Shown piece by piece: positions 8,950 to 18,540 of a stretch of DNA of 64,000 nt. Position 1 is the first letter of the stretch. Each line of letters begins with the position of its first letter. Position numbers and translations under genes: made by a program. The notes under the pieces were generated by a model. The model did not search any database, was not told the DNA's origin, and was given only the letters and a program-made list of their open reading frames with translations. The DNA is from Methanobacterium sp. (GTDB lineage: Archaea; Methanobacteriota; Methanobacteria; Methanobacteriales; Methanobacteriaceae), in contig JACRPY010000002.1 in the NCBI GenBank assembly GCA_016222945.1, positions 124,001-188,000 on the forward strand, in the 5' to 3' direction.

Positions 8950-11900
8950 ATGAAATATAAATTGGTATTTACAATTTTTCTATCTGTTTTTCTGCTTGTA
9001 ATTTGCAGTGCAGCGTCAGCAGCAAATACCACTTATAACTATACAACAGATGATGATTTTAAGAAAGGTAATTTAACTGGTTTGAATGTTTCTGATAATC
9101 AGTTACAGCTTTCTAATAATTCTTCTTCGTCTAATTATCCGTTTATTTGGGTTCCAAACAGTAACGAAGGTACAGTATCAAAAGTTAACACTATAACTGG
9201 ATTAGAAATAGCTCGGTATCGTACTGGGCCTTATACTTATGCTAATCCTTCTAGAACTACTGTTGATTTAGAGGGTAGTTGTTGGGTTGGTAATCGTAAT
9301 ATTGGTAGTGCAGTTAAAATAGGGCTCTTTGAAAATGGAGGATATCTTGATCGTAATAATAACGGTATTATTGAAACTTCTCGCGATTTAAATGGTGATG
9401 GTGTTATTATGAACACAAAGGATCCTGTAACTGGTGCAGATATTATTGAAATACTCCCATGGGGACAGGATGAATGTGTACTGTGGGAAGTTATTTTGAT
9501 TCCAGGTAGTGAGGGTAATTATACTCCTGGAAGTTATAAAGGGACTTATGCTAACGATTATTATAATCCAGGGCCAAGAGGATTGGCTATTGACTCTCAA
9601 AATAATATATGGATTGGAACTTATGGAACACAAAAATATTATTACATCAACGGTTCAACTGGCCAAATAATAAGGACAGTAAATGTTTCATCAGTAAATC
9701 ACAGTCCTTATGGTGCTGTTATTGATCAAAATGGGATTTTATGGTCTTCTGGAAATACAGGAAATAATGTTTTAAGATTAGACACTTCAAATGATTCATT
9801 TACAAGAATTAATGTTCCGCACACAGCTTATGGATTAGCATTGGATAGAAATAACCATTTATTTGTTTCAGGATTAAATTATTATAGAATTACTAGAATA
9901 AATATTCTTACAGGCATAATTGAGTGGACTAAAACTGCAGCTTATGCTCAGGGAATTACAGTTACTGATGATGGCGATATTTGGTCTGCTAACAATGTAC
10001 AGGGTACTGTAACTCGTTATTCTAATAATGGTGATATTAAAGCAACAATACCTGTTGGAAATACCCCTACAGGAGTTTCTGCCGATAACCAGGGTAAATT
10101 ATGGGTGGTGGATAATGGCGATGAATACATTCACCGTATTAACCCTGAAAAAGTTAATTCAGAGGATATCGTAAACGGAATTGAATTATCTAAAAGACTC
10201 GTTGGAGGTACTCATTACGGTTACAGTGATATGACTGGGGTGCTTTCTAACACCATCACCAGTAATAAAGGTACCTGGCGAGTAATTCATGATTCTGAGG
10301 TTAATAATGTGCTTTGGGGGGCAATATCTTGGAATAGTTTTGAACCGCAGGGTACTAGAATAACTGTAAGAGCGAGAAGCTCTAATGATAAAACAAATTG
10401 GTCAGCATGGGAAGATGTGACTAATGGTGTTCTTCTTGGTTTAACACCACGGGGCAGGTTTTTAGAGGTGAATGTTGAATTTGAAAGGTTTAAAGGTAGT
10501 GTTTCTCCTGTGCTTTATGATTTAAGTGTTAGGACTTTAAGTGCTGATGTCACTTTGACAAACACTATAGATAATCCCACACCAAAACTGGGAGATACAG
10601 TTAGATTCATTACAGTGGTAACTAATACTGGTTTGGACCCTGCCACTAATCTTCGGATTTATCCTCAAATACCAACTGGATTTACACCAGAAAACCCATC
10701 ACATGGCTCTCTTGTTAATAATGTGTGGATTGTAGGTACATTAAATCCTGGTGAAATGGCTGTTTTAGAAGTTAAGGGTGTTGTGACTTCAGATCTTACA
10801 AGCAGGAATATTGTTTATAATGCCAGTGAAACACATGAAGAATATGACCCTACTCCTTCTTCTTCATCAAGTGCTGGTTTTTATGTTCCTGTTTCTAATA
10901 TAGAGCTTGTAAGCGGCACAGTGAATGGTAAGCCAACCTTATTTGTGAGAAATAATGGTCCTGATCATGCTTTTAATGTGGGTGTGCAAACTTCTCTTCC
11001 TGGAGGTGCTACTTCCAATACTTCTCAGGGTTTTTATAGTAGTGGATTGTGGTATGTGGGATCTCTTGCTTCTGGTGCTGTTGCTTCATTGAGTTTGAAT
11101 TTTCCAACTTCAAATATAGGTGCACCTGTTAATGTGGTTTCTGGTTATAAGAAAACCTCGAAGAGGAGTAGGTATGGTAGTAAATGGGATTATTCAGCAC
11201 AGCGTGGTAATATTCCACCACCAAATAGAAAGAAGGGTAGTTCTGTGCCTATGCAGGATACAGGGGTGCCTTTGAATTTTTCAGGCATTGCTATTTTGTT
11301 TATTTTCTTTGCAGCTTATCTTAATAAAAATAATGATAAAATCAGGCCAAATAAATGGCTTGCATTGTTTATAGTATTGTTTTTTGCACTGCTTTTAGTG
11401 GGTAATGTAAGTGCTGCAGACCCTGGAACTTATAATTCTACAGATGATTTTAATAAAGGAGTTTATAATAATGTGAATGGTTCTGAGGGTAAATTACAGT
11501 TATATAATTCATCTAATTCTGCTGGAAATTATATTTGGGTTCCTAACAGTAATCAGGGTACAGTATCTAAGGTTGATGTGCGTACAGGTCAGGAAGTGGC
11601 TCGGTATAGGACAAATCCTGGTGCAGGGGCGTCTCCTTCAAGGATTGTTGTTGATGGTCAAGGCTGCTGCTGGGTTTCTAATAGGGTGACAGGTTCTCTT
11701 GTTAAAATTGGTTTATATGAAAATAAGGGTTACATTGACCGTAATAATAATGGAAAAATCGAAACATCCAGGGATTTGGATAATAATGGTATTATAACTG
11801 ATAATGAGATTTTAAACTGGGGTCAAGATGAATGTGTTTTGTATGAAGTGATTTTAATACCAGGCAAGGAAGGAGTGTATAAACCTGGTGATTACAAGGG

Positions 11901-13851
11901 AGGTTATGCTAATTATGGGATGGGTATAAGTTCTCTGATTTTAGATGCAGATGGTAATATCTGGGCAGGGCATAATGAAAACAAGACTTTTTATTATATT
12001 AATGGTTCAAATGGCCAGATATTAAGGACGGTGGATATTTCATCCTATAATCACGCGTCATCATATGCTGTAATGGATAATAATGGGGTGATATGGTCTG
12101 GTGGTAACAATTTACTGCGTTTAGATACAGTTACTGGGTCTGTGGCGGTTAAAGATGTGGGATATGTTATTTATACTCTTGCTTTAGATAATGATGAGCA
12201 TCTTTATATTTATGGTTATTATCCTGCGTTTTGGCCCAATAACAGGTTTTCCCGGTTGAACACAACTTCTGGAAATATTGATTGGACTAAAACACTTTCT
12301 TATATGCATTGGGGGTCTATTTTAATAGGTTCTGATGGCGATGTTTGGCTTGCTGAATATTATGACCACTGGTTTTATGGAAAAACAGGTAGATTAACCA
12401 GATATTCTCATAATGGGGATGTAATAGCTAATATTCAACAAGGATTAACATTTTCTGGGCTGAGTAGGGATAGTAATGGTAAAATATGGGTTATAGATTC
12501 TGCTGATAATTATATTCATCGTGTTGACCCTGAAATTAATGGTGTGGACCTTTCTAAACTTTTGCCTTCCACTGCCCATGCAGTATCAGGTACAATGACT
12601 TCTCCATATTTAAACAGTTATGATAGAGGTACCTGGAATGTAATCCACGATTCAGGGATTGAAAACGCTTATTGGGGCACTATCGGCTGGAATGGTTACG
12701 AGCCACAAGGCACAAAAATAACAGTGCGTGCAAGAAGTTCTAATGATAAATCAAGCTGGTCGGCTTGGGAAGATGTGATTAATGGGGCTAATTTAAGGTT
12801 AACTCCAAGTGGAAGATATTTGGATGTGGAGGTTGTTCTTGAGAGGTTTAGTGGTACTTATTTGCCTGTGGTTTATGATTTAACCGTTAAAAATGTGGAT
12901 TCGAATGTTTTAAGTGCTGATCTGGGCATAACAATCACAGGTAATGCAAGTAGTTTAAATCCAGGGGATACAGTAAAATTAACCTTACAAGCTGTGAATA
13001 ATGGTCCCAATACGGCGAATGTAAAAGTAAATTATAAAATACCTTTTGGTTTGAAGTTACTGAGCAGTCAAGGACAAGGAACATATGATTCAAGTCTTGG
13101 TGTTTGGAGTATAGGTAATTTACAGGTTGGTGGCAGTGCAGCATTAGAATTAGTTTTACAAGCGGTTGATTCTGGTTATTTTGTGAATGTGGTTAGTGTT
13201 AATGGTGATTTACCAGTTACAAAGAGTATTAGTTCAACTTCTACTGGTGTGGTTAGGTTTTGGTCTGCAGGAGCTTCTTCAGGAATGTATGATCCTAATC
13301 CCGGTAATAATGGGGCGAATTACGGGGTTAATTCCCTGAATCCAGCTAATATTCCTGATAATTTGAATAAATATCCTTACAACTTCCCAGATAATATTGT
13401 ACCTCCTACTCCAGATACTCCGCCAACTCCACCTCAAAAGCCTGATGATCAAAACCCACCAGAACAGCAACCTTCAAGTAGAGTTGGACAAGATATTTTA
13501 ACTGTTAGAGAAAATGTTTCAGCTCAATATAATACAGGAGATGAAACAGATTATGCATCAGAATTTTTAAAACTTTTTTTAGAAGTGGGATCATTCCCAG
13601 ATGACTTGTTAGTGCCCCCAATATTATATGGCCTGCTAAAAAAGGTAATGAAGCCTTTTATTAATGAAGGAAAGAAACTTTTCAATGCAGCTGATTCTAA
13701 AACAGAGTATCTTGCGGCAGCTGTTTTAGCTTGTAGTGCTGCTATAATTGCTACAGGCTTCATCTCAGCTATGTTATTATATATATGGTACATTATTTTA
13801 AGCTTTAAGTCATTAATGGATAAACATAATGATAAAGAACGTAAACCATGA
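8950..13851 (+). CDS. Giant surface protein: two fused beta-propeller/DUF11 paralogues
   Basis: Cell-surface protein of 1633 residues, probably an adhesin-like or structural component; ligand unknown. Residues 1-24 are a Sec signal peptide. Residues 60-410 carry NHL/Vgb-like propeller repeats (IWVPNSNEGTVSKV, WVGNRN, IWIGTYG), then a carbohydrate-domain-like segment with WSAWEDV. One clear DUF11 domain (531-635) and a second DUF11-like stretch (about 645-730) follow, then a membrane helix at 779-791. After that KWLALFIVLFFALLLVG (802-818) ending in VSAA looks exactly like a second signal peptide, and the same propeller, WSAWEDV and DUF11 (1322-1420) order repeats. A proline-rich linker (about 1483-1512) and a C-terminal membrane helix end the protein. 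The tandem paralogues thus read through as one frame. The membrane path is uncertain: the internal hydrophobic pair could be a hairpin, or the chain may be cut there. Confidence 0.8.
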   Translation: MKYKLVFTIFLSVFLLVICSAASAANTTYNYTTDDDFKKGNLTGLNVSDNQLQLSNNSSSSNYPFIWVPNSNEGTVSKVNTITGLEIARYRTGPYTYANPSRTTVDLEGSCWVGNRNIGSAVKIGLFENGGYLDRNNNGIIETSRDLNGDGVIMNTKDPVTGADIIEILPWGQDECVLWEVILIPGSEGNYTPGSYKGTYANDYYNPGPRGLAIDSQNNIWIGTYGTQKYYYINGSTGQIIRTVNVSSVNHSPYGAVIDQNGILWSSGNTGNNVLRLDTSNDSFTRINVPHTAYGLALDRNNHLFVSGLNYYRITRINILTGIIEWTKTAAYAQGITVTDDGDIWSANNVQGTVTRYSNNGDIKATIPVGNTPTGVSADNQGKLWVVDNGDEYIHRINPEKVNSEDIVNGIELSKRLVGGTHYGYSDMTGVLSNTITSNKGTWRVIHDSEVNNVLWGAISWNSFEPQGTRITVRARSSNDKTNWSAWEDVTNGVLLGLTPRGRFLEVNVEFERFKGSVSPVLYDLSVRTLSADVTLTNTIDNPTPKLGDTVRFITVVTNTGLDPATNLRIYPQIPTGFTPENPSHGSLVNNVWIVGTLNPGEMAVLEVKGVVTSDLTSRNIVYNASETHEEYDPTPSSSSSAGFYVPVSNIELVSGTVNGKPTLFVRNNGPDHAFNVGVQTSLPGGATSNTSQGFYSSGLWYVGSLASGAVASLSLNFPTSNIGAPVNVVSGYKKTSKRSRYGSKWDYSAQRGNIPPPNRKKGSSVPMQDTGVPLNFSGIAILFIFFAAYLNKNNDKIRPNKWLALFIVLFFALLLVGNVSAADPGTYNSTDDFNKGVYNNVNGSEGKLQLYNSSNSAGNYIWVPNSNQGTVSKVDVRTGQEVARYRTNPGAGASPSRIVVDGQGCCWVSNRVTGSLVKIGLYENKGYIDRNNNGKIETSRDLDNNGIITDNEILNWGQDECVLYEVILIPGKEGVYKPGDYKGGYANYGMGISSLILDADGNIWAGHNENKTFYYINGSNGQILRTVDISSYNHASSYAVMDNNGVIWSGGNNLLRLDTVTGSVAVKDVGYVIYTLALDNDEHLYIYGYYPAFWPNNRFSRLNTTSGNIDWTKTLSYMHWGSILIGSDGDVWLAEYYDHWFYGKTGRLTRYSHNGDVIANIQQGLTFSGLSRDSNGKIWVIDSADNYIHRVDPEINGVDLSKLLPSTAHAVSGTMTSPYLNSYDRGTWNVIHDSGIENAYWGTIGWNGYEPQGTKITVRARSSNDKSSWSAWEDVINGANLRLTPSGRYLDVEVVLERFSGTYLPVVYDLTVKNVDSNVLSADLGITITGNASSLNPGDTVKLTLQAVNNGPNTANVKVNYKIPFGLKLLSSQGQGTYDSSLGVWSIGNLQVGGSAALELVLQAVDSGYFVNVVSVNGDLPVTKSISSTSTGVVRFWSAGASSGMYDPNPGNNGANYGVNSLNPANIPDNLNKYPYNFPDNIVPPTPDTPPTPPQKPDDQNPPEQQPSSRVGQDILTVRENVSAQYNTGDETDYASEFLKLFLEVGSFPDDLLVPPILYGLLKKVMKPFINEGKKLFNAADSKTEYLAAAVLACSAAIIATGFISAMLLYIWYIILSFKSLMDKHNDKERKP

Positions 13852-13878
13852 AGTACTAATTATGATGGGAAGAGAATC

Positions 13879-14487
13879 ATGTCAGAGAATATTCAAATAG
13901 ATAAAATGGTTGGAGGTTTGTGTTTCTATATAATGATGTTAGAAAATCGTAGATGTCCCGTACCAGTGGGAGTTGGTCCATATCCTTTTAAAACCGTTTT
14001 TGAACTGTTATTTACGAATAAACGAAATTATTTCGTTAAAAATAATCCTGAGTTATATAAACAAACCCGAAAAACTTTGGATGCTTTTTTTAAAGATGAT
14101 TTAAAGGATGATGTTAAAAATAAAAGATTATGTTCTTACTCTTTGGATATTTGGATATTTTCAGTATTAGGAGTATCCACAGCAGCCATAATATTATTCA
14201 ATTTAAGTCTTTTTAACACTCTTTTATTTGGATTTATAATAGCAGTGCCTAGTTTCTATTTATTCCTTGCTTGGAATAATACAACTTATAGGCGTATTTT
14301 GGGGAAAAAATACGATAATGATATTAAAAGGGTTGTGCAGGAGCTTATTGATTATGGAATTGTATTTATTAGGGAGAATGATTTGGATTTGAATCAATTT
14401 CCTCTTAAGTTAAGACATGATGATTATGAAGGTTTAAATTACAAAAAGAAGGGTAAAAATAATTATGTGGGGTTTTTTGAAAAATGA
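13879..14487 (+). CDS. Unrecognised protein with two membrane helices
   Basis: I do not recognise this family. The 202-residue product has a soluble N-terminal part (with the unusual run RRCPVPVGVGPYPFK), two adjacent membrane helices at about residues 92-135 (IFSVLGVSTAAIILF and LLFGFIIAVPSFYLF), and a charged C-terminal cytoplasmic tail of about 65 residues. It begins 27 bases after the giant surface protein and overlaps the next membrane-protein gene by ATGA, so the three are likely cotranscribed. A role linked to the surface protein is possible but is only inferred from position. Confidence 0.6.
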   Translation: MSENIQIDKMVGGLCFYIMMLENRRCPVPVGVGPYPFKTVFELLFTNKRNYFVKNNPELYKQTRKTLDAFFKDDLKDDVKNKRLCSYSLDIWIFSVLGVSTAAIILFNLSLFNTLLFGFIIAVPSFYLFLAWNNTTYRRILGKKYDNDIKRVVQELIDYGIVFIRENDLDLNQFPLKLRHDDYEGLNYKKKGKNNYVGFFEK

Positions 14488-14864
14488 AGGGTAAGGAAAT
14501 TCTTTTAATCATTGTATTTTATTTATTAGTAATTGGACAGACAATCAAGTTTTTTTATTTCCCAAATTCGGCTTTAAGTATCATTCGTCAAGATTTTTTG
14601 CCATATGTATTTTTCATAAAAATTATAATGATTTTAATTGTATTTAGTTTAATACCGAGTTTTTATGTAGTTAGAAAGGCATTTAAAGAAAAATGGACAA
14701 TAGAGCTTGAAAATAATTTTATTAAATTGATTATGGGCTTTTCAGTGATACCTCCTTTAATGGCGTTAATCAATAATTTTACAGGAGATATACTATTTTC
14801 AGCATTTTTACTTGTTTACGGCGTTATATTTACTGTGATAGCTTATAGATTTAGAGATGTATGA
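14484..14864 (+). CDS. Small integral membrane protein, unrecognised
   Basis: A 126-residue protein with four predicted membrane helices (starting ILLIIVFYLLVIG, then FFIKIIMILIVFSLI, MGFSVIPPLMALI and LFSAFLLVYGVIFTV). There are no motifs beyond hydrophobicity. It overlaps the preceding gene by four bases (ATGA), indicating translational coupling, and probably acts with it in the membrane. Confidence 0.6.
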   Translation: MKGKEILLIIVFYLLVIGQTIKFFYFPNSALSIIRQDFLPYVFFIKIIMILIVFSLIPSFYVVRKAFKEKWTIELENNFIKLIMGFSVIPPLMALINNFTGDILFSAFLLVYGVIFTVIAYRFRDV

Positions 14865-14897
14865 TGAATATGAGCAATTTAATTATTAGGAGGTATT

Positions 14898-15275
14898 ATG
14901 GGACTCTTAGAAAAAATTGAACAAATGGCTGACGAAAAAGAACGGGAAAGAGGAATTAAGGATATTAATAGACTTTTTAGTTATCTTGAGGGTTGTGATG
15001 TTGAAGGTTTGGATGAGGTTTTAGTAGAAATTAAGGATATGAAAGAATCGGGGCTTTATATTGAATTGATTGATGCTGTTAATTTGGAGAATGATGTTTC
15101 GAGGGAAAGGGTTTTTGATTTGGATGAGTTGCTTCAAGTGCGGATATTGAAACTTGCCAGGGATAATTTAATGTTTGGTGGATTTTTTGCCATTATTATT
15201 GGCCGTTCTTTGGTAACTGCCAAACAGTTTCTTTCTATTTATAGTTTTATTGAGTTTACTATTGCATGTTTATAA
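14898..15275 (+). CDS. Unrecognised acidic protein, possibly the front half of a split gene
   Basis: A 125-residue acidic, mostly helical N-terminal part (MADEKERERGIKDINRLF, then LDEVLVEIKDMK) with no family I recognise. GGAGGT seven bases upstream of ATG 14898 is an excellent RBS. The last 35 residues turn hydrophobic (FGGFFAIIIGRSL). The reading frame ends inside the start of the next gene with a 10-base overlap in another frame. Since that next gene lacks an RBS, the two could be coupled genes or one gene broken by a single-base frameshift between about 15254 and 15275. Confidence 0.55.
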   Translation: MGLLEKIEQMADEKERERGIKDINRLFSYLEGCDVEGLDEVLVEIKDMKESGLYIELIDAVNLENDVSRERVFDLDELLQVRILKLARDNLMFGGFFAIIIGRSLVTAKQFLSIYSFIEFTIACL

Positions 15276-15865
15276 ATAGAGCCACAAATTGGGATGATTT
15301 TTTAAATATTTACTTTAGTCGGCTTGATGAACGAATTATATTTGCTTTAGATGATTTTGATAGTGTGAATCTCAATGAGCTACCTGAACCTACTCCAGAA
15401 TATTTTCAAGCACTTAAAAAAATCAAATGGGAAGACAAAAACACTAAAGAATTATACAAAAAATTAATGGATATAATGTTTGAAGTAATGTATTTTGTTT
15501 TGGATTATCCTGATTTAGGCGAAAGAGTGGGGTCGCTTTCTACTTATAGGTCTACAGAGGATCTTTTTATTTTGACTCTTGCTGGTTGTAGCGCGGTGAA
15601 TGATAGTAGGCAAAAGATTGAAGAAAAAGATGTGGTTAGGGCGTATAAAACTTTTTTTAAGTTGATTAAGACTGATGTGACTGAGTATAAAGCTATTCCT
15701 GAGAGAATTAGAAATATTGAAGGCTATACTCCTCAACAGAGTGAAGGTTATCTTATATGTGGAAAATGTAACAGTTACTACCAATTACAGCCAGATGAAT
15801 CACCAAATGATTTTTCAGACACCTGTGAGTGTGGTGGTAAATTAAAATATAAAAAAGAGTTATAA
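15266..15865 (+). CDS. Unrecognised protein with AAA-lid-like segment and C-terminal zinc ribbon
   Basis: The 199-residue product has an N-terminal region rich in acidic residues and a central segment (SLSTYRSTEDLFILTLAG, then IEEKDVVRAYKTF) that resembles the helical lid following AAA/MCM ATPase cores, although no ATPase core is present. The C-terminal domain has CGKC and later CECGG, a four-cysteine zinc ribbon preceded by the LICGKCNSYYQLQPDESP pattern that I associate with several Methanobacteriales proteins. No RBS precedes ATG 15266, which sits within the end of the previous gene. It may be the back half of a 320-residue protein. Confidence 0.55.
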   Translation: MFINRATNWDDFLNIYFSRLDERIIFALDDFDSVNLNELPEPTPEYFQALKKIKWEDKNTKELYKKLMDIMFEVMYFVLDYPDLGERVGSLSTYRSTEDLFILTLAGCSAVNDSRQKIEEKDVVRAYKTFFKLIKTDVTEYKAIPERIRNIEGYTPQQSEGYLICGKCNSYYQLQPDESPNDFSDTCECGGKLKYKKEL

Positions 15866-15881
15866 AGAAAAAAAATTAAGA

Positions 15882-17069
15882 TCATTCCTCATCAATCATA
15901 TTCTCGAAGTCATCAAAAACAACATCTAATCCGCACATGCTGGGCACATAATTGGCAGCTTTAGCTGAATCAACTCCAATAACTTTAAATCCAAGTTCTT
16001 CGATTGGTGCAACCACCATACAGGTATCGCAAACCAGTTTTCCACCAGCTTTCTCAATTATATTGGTATAACCCATTCTGTCAGCTGCAGCTTTAACTCC
16101 AATAGATGTGCAAACCCATAATTCATTTTTAAGCTGTTTTCCAGCTACCTTACTTGCAATGTTTTTTATTTCATCAATTGATGCATGTGGGCATCCTAAA
16201 CAGATTAAATCGGGTTTTTCACTTGTTGTTGATAGTTTTTCTCTTGTTTCATTGATTTCTGCTCTATCAACACTTATTTTTTCTAAATCACTGGTTTCTA
16301 ATCCCTGGAGAGCTTCTTTATATTCTGGTGTTAAATTTTCAACATGATACAATGCTACAGCACCTGATGAAGCTAATGCAGCCCCCATGCTTTTAAGATC
16401 GTTTGTAGATGATGTATTTTTAAATTTAAAGTAAGGTACACCATCACCAACCGCTTTTCCCACGAGATAGCCAAGAGCACCGTAGTCAGCTCCTTTAATT
16501 TCAGTTTCAACTTCAACAATTAAGTTGGCTTTTCGATTTTCATCAAGATGAAAACCATATTCAGCGGTTTTTCCACAGATTGCAGCTGAAAGCGCTCCAG
16601 GTCCACCTTCACGGTTTGTTTTAGCACCAATGACTGAGTTAACATAGGCTACAGCAGATGATTCAGACCATGCAACATGATCACCCTTCATTGGGACGTT
16701 TCCAACAAGATAAGGGGTGCATGTACAGGTGGTGGTGATATCCATTTTTCTGTAAGCTTCAATTATCTTCAACTGTTTTTTTGTGAATTCATCACTAAAT
16801 CCAAGGTCTCTCCTTTCAAGGTCAACACCAGCAGGATTCAGGGTGGATGGAACTATTATCTTAGCATCTTTTGCCATGTCTTCTAAATATTCTAATCCGG
16901 CATCTCCAATAGTTTTATAGGAAACACCAGATATTTGGGCAGATGTAATGTTAACCAGCTTTTCTGCGTTGTAAATATTGCCTAAAGCCACTAAAATTTC
17001 CATACTTTTTTGGACTGCAGGTCCGTATTCTCCTGCTTCCATTTTTTCTTCTTGTGGTGTAAGATACAT
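15882..17069 (-). CDS. Aconitase X large subunit (phosphomevalonate dehydratase, catalytic)
   Basis: Large subunit of the archaeal aconitase X (DUF521) enzyme, shown in other archaea to dehydrate phosphomevalonate to trans-anhydromevalonate 5-phosphate in the modified mevalonate pathway for isoprenoid lipids. Seen here: TTTCTCTPYLVGN, the glycine-rich GAKTNREGGPGALSAA, GCPHAS and VCDTCMV, which supply conserved cysteines for an iron-sulfur cluster. Length (395) is typical. ATG 17069 is chosen because GTGAT lies just ahead; GTG 17078 would overlap that site. The small subunit is not in this window. It ends convergently 16 bases from the zinc-ribbon gene. Confidence 0.85.
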   Translation of the reverse strand: MYLTPQEEKMEAGEYGPAVQKSMEILVALGNIYNAEKLVNITSAQISGVSYKTIGDAGLEYLEDMAKDAKIIVPSTLNPAGVDLERRDLGFSDEFTKKQLKIIEAYRKMDITTTCTCTPYLVGNVPMKGDHVAWSESSAVAYVNSVIGAKTNREGGPGALSAAICGKTAEYGFHLDENRKANLIVEVETEIKGADYGALGYLVGKAVGDGVPYFKFKNTSSTNDLKSMGAALASSGAVALYHVENLTPEYKEALQGLETSDLEKISVDRAEINETREKLSTTSEKPDLICLGCPHASIDEIKNIASKVAGKQLKNELWVCTSIGVKAAADRMGYTNIIEKAGGKLVCDTCMVVAPIEELGFKVIGVDSAKAANYVPSMCGLDVVFDDFENMIDEE

Positions 17070-17178
17070 AAAAATCACTGAATTTAGCTATCTATTTTTA
17101 TTTAATTCAACTTGAGATTCAAATTATCTTTTTTGATTTTAAACTAAAAATATAAATTAAAATACCCTTTTAATGGTT

Positions 17179-18540
17179 TTATTGGCTGATTTGGTTTCCA
17201 ACGATTTCATCAACAATATCTGTGAAGTTATCCATGTCTTTAAAGGGCACTACTGCTCCTGCAGCTATGGTATGGCCGCCTCCAGCTCCATTAAAGCTTT
17301 TTGCAGCTTCTCCGAGAGCATATCCGAGGTTTACTCCTTTTTTAATCATAGGCATGGTGGTTCTTCCAGATATTTTTATGATGTCATGCATCTTAGATAT
17401 TGCAATAACTGGTTTATTAGGGTCTAATATTTCAAGTTCAAGTCCAATACTTGATATTGTGCCCATCAACTTCTTTTTAGCTTTATCATCTGTGTAAATA
17501 TATTGTATATGGTTTAAATGGATAGAACCTTCTTTATTAATCCAGTCTATTCCTTTTACCAGGCTGTCTCTGTATTTTTTGGCTAATTCAATTCCTTCTT
17601 TTAGTGAAGGTTCTCGTTCACCTATACAAATGCTTAAACCTGTACCATACTTCTTATTTTTTCCGCAGGCATCAAGGATTCTGGAATAATCTTCTATTTC
17701 CTTTAATGGGGGAGCTTCTCTGGGAACACTGTAAATTTTATCAAATATTTTAGTGTTTATTTTAATAAGCTCGTCTTTTAAAAGATCTTTTTCTTCTGGA
17801 GCTAAATCTTCAAATTTAATGCCATAAGACAATCCATGCTCTTGTAAGAATGATTTAGCACCGTCAGGGTCTCCTGAAATACCTTTTAAGGCAGGGTTAA
17901 ATGTATATGCTAATGACTTATAAACTGGTTCTTCTTTCTTGTAGCTTATTTTAAGGTCTTCTCTTTCCTCAATAACGTTAGCTTTAATTCCTTCATCAAG
18001 TATAATCTTGTTTATACTCTGGATTTCGTCACTGCACTGCATATCTCCAAATGCACCTACCAGGGCAAGCCCTGAAAGTTCCACGTTTTCCATTCCCCTT
18101 ACTGATAGATAAGATACTCCTGACGCGCTTACATCGCGAGTACCATCCATACCAAAGAGATGGGGGTTAACATGGACTAAATTTTCATATTTTTCACCAT
18201 CTTCTCCAGGTATTTGGTGATGATCGCATATTATGGAATTTCCTTTGAGTTTGCTTATTAAATCTACATAAGCACTTCCCATATCACAAAAAACAAATAG
18301 TTTGTATCTTTCTTCCCTGAGCTTTTTTATATTTTCCTCTTTAAGTCTGGGAACTATTGTAACATGGAATTTTCCGCCTTGTTTGGAGATTGCATTGCAC
18401 ATTACTCCAGCAGCGGATAATCCGTCAGCATCATTGTGAGAGATGACTCTCACAATATGATCCTTATCTATATGCTCTTTTAAAAGAGAACAGGCTTCAT
18501 CTGCCCTATTTGACAAGGAGTGCTGCGCTTCTTGGGTCAT
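17179..18540 (-). CDS. DHH-family single-strand exonuclease (archaeal RecJ/GAN-like)
   Basis: Predicted 5'-3' single-strand exonuclease of the archaeal RecJ-like group, whose members include the GINS-associated nuclease of the replisome. The DHH domain shows ISHNDADGLSAAG (metal-binding aspartates), FCDMGS and CDHHQIPG; the C-terminal DHHA1 domain ends in GAGGGHTIAAGA. All core motifs are intact. At 453 residues it matches archaeal RecJ homologues. The start ATG 18540 is preceded by GGAG and lies 35 bases inside the end of rps15, so expression is tied to the ribosomal gene. Other DHH enzymes (oligoribonuclease-like) remain possible. Confidence 0.8.
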   Translation of the reverse strand: MTQEAQHSLSNRADEACSLLKEHIDKDHIVRVISHNDADGLSAAGVMCNAISKQGGKFHVTIVPRLKEENIKKLREERYKLFVFCDMGSAYVDLISKLKGNSIICDHHQIPGEDGEKYENLVHVNPHLFGMDGTRDVSASGVSYLSVRGMENVELSGLALVGAFGDMQCSDEIQSINKIILDEGIKANVIEEREDLKISYKKEEPVYKSLAYTFNPALKGISGDPDGAKSFLQEHGLSYGIKFEDLAPEEKDLLKDELIKINTKIFDKIYSVPREAPPLKEIEDYSRILDACGKNKKYGTGLSICIGEREPSLKEGIELAKKYRDSLVKGIDWINKEGSIHLNHIQYIYTDDKAKKKLMGTISSIGLELEILDPNKPVIAISKMHDIIKISGRTTMPMIKKGVNLGYALGEAAKSFNGAGGGHTIAAGAVVPFKDMDNFTDIVDEIVGNQISQ

